This document shows positions 7,922-9,973 of a stretch of 9,973 nt of DNA, piece by piece. The DNA is taken from NCBI GenBank assembly GCA_030535715.1, contig JAUNRL010000029.1:1-9973 (forward strand), read 5' to 3'. The translations under genes were made by a program, and so were the position numbers. The first letter of the stretch is position 1. Every line of letters starts with the position of its first letter. The notes under the pieces were generated by a model. The model did not search any database, was not told the origin of the DNA, and saw nothing but the letters and a program-made list of their open reading frames with translations. Source of the DNA: Bacillota bacterium. GTDB taxonomy: Bacteria; Bacillota; Clostridia; Peptostreptococcales; Anaerovoracaceae.

Positions 7922-7940
7922 CCCGCCGGAATCCGGCGGG
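7922..7940 (-). other. Intercistronic hairpin between arcA and arcC
   Basis: CCCGCCGGA and TCCGGCGGG are exact reverse complements around one central base, realistically a 7-8 bp GC stem with a 3-5 base loop. No U-tract follows, so it is unlikely to terminate. It is a candidate mRNA stability or processing element that sets the arcA to arcC ratio. Confidence 0.55.
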
Positions 7941-7957
7941 ATCGGAATTGCCTTTGC

Positions 7958-9175
7958 CTACAGATCGTCCCGGTTAACCGGGCAACTCATGCAGCGCGGG
8001 CCCCCTCTGCCCCGGGAAAGCTCGGAGCTGGGAATGGCCAGCACTCTGATACCCTTGTGATCCAGGATGTCGTTGGTGACGTAGTTGCGCTCGTAGGTGA
8101 CGACGGTACCCGGCGCGATACACAGGGTGTTTGAGCCGTCGTTCCACTGCTCACGCTGTGCCGCCTGCAGGTCGTTGCCGCCGCAGCGGATCAGTTCCAC
8201 CGCCGGCAGACCCAGTTCGGCCTTGAGGATGTTCTCCAGGCTGTCGGTCATGCTGGCGAAGTGGGCCTCACCGTCCCTGTCCAGGGTAATCTCGAACAGC
8301 TGGAGCGGGCCCTCAATCTCCGGATGAATGGTGAACTTGTCGAAGTCAACCATGGTGAAGACCGTGTCCAGGTGCATGAAGGCTCTGGACTTGGGAATGT
8401 CGAAGACCAGGATCTTCTTGAATTCGGAGTTACCCAGGATGTTCTTGGCAAACCGCTCAATGCCGGCGACCGTGGTTCTCTGAGAGAGGCCGATGGCGAC
8501 GATTTCTCTGGACAGAACCAGGACGTCTCCGCCTTCCACGGACTCTTCGTCGTAATAGTCATACCACTGGGAGGAACCTTCGGGCGCAAAGTCCCTGTTG
8601 TAGTTGAACATGTATTTCAGCAGCAGCGGCTCTCTTCGTCTGGCAATGGTGTTCATGTGGTGAATGTTCAATCCACCGCCCACGCAGGCGCCCGGGTCGC
8701 GGGTGAAGTACAGGTTGGGCATGGGATCCATGTAGTAGGGATAGCCCGACGCGATGTACTCGGCCAGAGAATTGGTCTTGACCGCGACCTCGCTTTTCTT
8801 GACGCCGGCGATGCACTTCTCAACCATCTCGCGGACGGTCATGTCCATCAGATACTCCTCCAGCGTCTCGCTGACCGCCTCGGAGTAGATGTTGCTCTGT
8901 CCGACGAATTCCCTGACGAACTGTCGGCGCACTTCCTTGTCCGCCAGCGCCTTGACGGTCTCGTCCACGTAATAGATAACCTCGACGCCGTTCTCCCGCA
9001 GCACGTCCGCGAAAATATCATGCTCCCGCTGCGCCACCTTCAGGTAAGGAATATCATCGAAGAGAAGCCGCTCAAAATTGTCCGGCACCAGCCCTTCGAC
9101 TTCGCCGCCCAGCCGGTGGAGCAGCACCTTGTTCAGCTTTCCGATCTCGGAAAAATTGTGGATTCCAGGTTTCAT
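7958..9175 (-). CDS. arcA: Arginine deiminase
   Basis: Hydrolyses L-arginine to citrulline and ammonia, the first step of the ADI pathway, in the cytosol. The 405 residues are full length (family about 400-420). Guanidino-group-modifying enzyme motifs in order: FDDIPYLKVAQREHD (39-53), MPNLYFTRDP (152-161, substrate-binding D160), EGGDVL (214-219), HLD (H268 and D270), and the nucleophile C395 in RGGPRCMSCP near the C-terminus. The ATG has AGGA about 7 bases upstream and begins MKPGIHNFSEIGKLNKVLLH, the expected N-terminus. It lies between arcB (93 bases upstream) and arcC (92 bases downstream), both gaps holding hairpins. Agmatine deiminase is excluded by the motif set and length. Confidence 0.97.
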   Translation of the reverse strand: MKPGIHNFSEIGKLNKVLLHRLGGEVEGLVPDNFERLLFDDIPYLKVAQREHDIFADVLRENGVEVIYYVDETVKALADKEVRRQFVREFVGQSNIYSEAVSETLEEYLMDMTVREMVEKCIAGVKKSEVAVKTNSLAEYIASGYPYYMDPMPNLYFTRDPGACVGGGLNIHHMNTIARRREPLLLKYMFNYNRDFAPEGSSQWYDYYDEESVEGGDVLVLSREIVAIGLSQRTTVAGIERFAKNILGNSEFKKILVFDIPKSRAFMHLDTVFTMVDFDKFTIHPEIEGPLQLFEITLDRDGEAHFASMTDSLENILKAELGLPAVELIRCGGNDLQAAQREQWNDGSNTLCIAPGTVVTYERNYVTNDILDHKGIRVLAIPSSELSRGRGGPRCMSCPVNRDDL

Positions 9176-9244
9176 ATCAGATTCCTTTCCTTATCTTCCG
9201 CAAACGGCAATGCCTCCCGCTCTTCGTGGAGCCCGGCGGCAATT

Positions 9245-9268
9245 CGGTCGCTCATCCGGTAACGACCG
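9245..9268 (-). other. Hairpin directly after the arcB stop codon
   Basis: CGGTCG and CGACCG pair exactly around a 12-base loop, starting at the base after the arcB stop codon. There is no U-tract. It matches the placement of the hairpins after arcA and arcC, which suggests a common role in transcript stability or processing. Confidence 0.4.
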
Positions 9269-9973
9269 CTATGCCATGGTTGCGACCATAACCGCCTTAA
9301 TGGTATGCATTCTGTTTTCCGCTTCGTCGAAGACCTTGGAATGTCTGCTCTTGAACACGTCGTCGGTGACCTCGCGGATATCGTAGCCCAGTTTCTTCTG
9401 GCTTTGAGCCATGGTGGTCTCGAAATCGTGGAAGGATGGCAGGCAGTGCATGAAGATGACGTCCTCGTTGCCCGTCGCGTCCAGCATTTCCTTCGTCACT
9501 CTGAATGGAGTCAGCATCCGGACTCTCTCCGGGATCTGCTCTTCTTCGCCCATGGAAGCCCAGATGTCCGTGTACAGTACATCCGCGCCCTTAATGCTCA
9601 CAATGTCGGAGCTGATCTCAATGCTGGCGCCGGTTTCTTCGGCAACAGCTCTCGCTCTTTTCACCACCTCGACGTCCACCTGATCCGCCAGTTCCGCCGG
9701 ACCATAAGCGACGAAACTCATGCCCATCTTGGCACAGCCGTACATCCAGGCGTAGGCCATGTTGTTGCGGATGTCGCCCACGAAGACGACCTTGCACTGA
9801 CGCAGCGGCTTGGCCAAGTGCTCTTCGATGGTCAGCAGATCCGCCAGGATCTGGGTCGGGTGATCCACATCGGTCAGTCCGTTCCAGACCGGAACGCCCG
9901 CATACTTTGCCAGGTCTTCCACGACCTTCTGATCATATCCTCTGTATTCGATGCCGTCATAGAATCTGCCCAG
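9269..9973 (-). CDS. arcB: Ornithine carbamoyltransferase (catabolic), 3' part only
   Basis: In the ADI pathway this enzyme phosphorolyses citrulline to ornithine and carbamoyl phosphate, which passes to ArcC. The last 234 residues are visible and the frame is open to the window edge (first codons read LGRFYDGIEYRG). About 90-100 N-terminal residues, including the carbamoyl-phosphate-binding STRT region, lie beyond 9973. Seen: HPTQ at visible residues 38-41, GDIRNN at 66-71, DIWASMGE at 136-143, the catalytic HCLP at 176-179, and the conserved C-terminal ENRMHTIKA. The SMG motif marks an ornithine rather than putrescine carbamoyltransferase. The catabolic role is inferred from the adjacent arcA and arcC. 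A GTG at 9922 is internal, not the start. Confidence 0.95.
   Translation of the reverse strand: MGRFYDGIEYRGYDQKVVEDLAKYAGVPVWNGLTDVDHPTQILADLLTIEEHLAKPLRQCKVVFVGDIRNNMAYAWMYGCAKMGMSFVAYGPAELADQVDVEVVKRARAVAEETGASIEISSDIVSIKGADVLYTDIWASMGEEEQIPERVRMLTPFRVTKEMLDATGNEDVIFMHCLPSFHDFETTMAQSQKKLGYDIREVTDDVFKSRHSKVFDEAENRMHTIKAVMVATMA

Noticed and set aside
8261..9262. A 333-codon plus-strand frame opposite arcA, and a 305-codon one at 7143-8060 opposite arcC
   Set aside because: Antisense shadows of well-identified enzymes with no domain signal of their own.
9269..9973. arcB product as putrescine carbamoyltransferase (agmatine deiminase pathway)
   Set aside because: The SMG motif in DIWASMGE and the adjacent arginine deiminase and carbamate kinase favour ornithine carbamoyltransferase.

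Overview
The window is a compact stretch of chromosome, GC-rich by eye, in which every supportable gene lies on the minus strand, so it reads from position 9973 down to 1. The gene order (tig, clpP, clpX, lon, engB/ysxC) is the conserved proteostasis cluster of Firmicutes. Having clpP between tig and clpX, with one LonA-type lon directly before engB, points to a class Clostridia anaerobe rather than Bacillus. The neighbouring arginine deiminase operon also fits a fermentative, amino-acid-using anaerobe. I cannot name a genus from sequence alone.

Layout in the direction of transcription. (1) 9973-6921: a catabolic arginine deiminase (ADI) operon in the order arcB (3' part only, its 5' end lies beyond 9973), arcA, arcC. 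Each junction carries a GC-rich hairpin without a U-tract, and the operon ends at a well-formed intrinsic terminator at 6823-6865. Together ArcA, ArcB and ArcC turn arginine into ornithine, ammonia and CO2, with one ATP made per arginine. (2) 6822-6648: a regulatory gap with a good sigma-A type promoter (extended -10, 17-bp spacer). Its -35 box sits inside a perfect 8-9-8 inverted repeat, a candidate operator. (3) 6647-5994: a CYTH/triphosphate tunnel metalloenzyme gene, a probable tripolyphosphatase. (4) 5885-4602 trigger factor, 4544-3951 clpP, 3947-2622 clpX, 2542-200 lon, 184-1 engB (5' part only). Trigger factor binds chains leaving the ribosome, ClpXP and Lon are the ATP-dependent proteases that remove damaged or regulatory proteins, and EngB is a GTPase for 50S assembly.

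Start sites were revised where the longest reading frame is not the likely gene. clpP starts at 4544 (197 aa), arcC at 7865 (314 aa), and the CYTH gene at 6647 (217 aa), because its upstream TTG lies inside the -10 box. The longest intergenic stretch is 273 bases (6648-6920), and it is accounted for by the terminator and promoter region.

This is mostly ordinary core genome. I see no mobile element, CRISPR array, RNA gene or defence system. The points most worth a second look are regulatory: the dyad over the -35 box of the CYTH-tig-clp promoter, the hairpins between the arc genes and between clpX and lon, and the placement of a probable polyphosphate-cleaving enzyme at the head of a proteostasis cluster.
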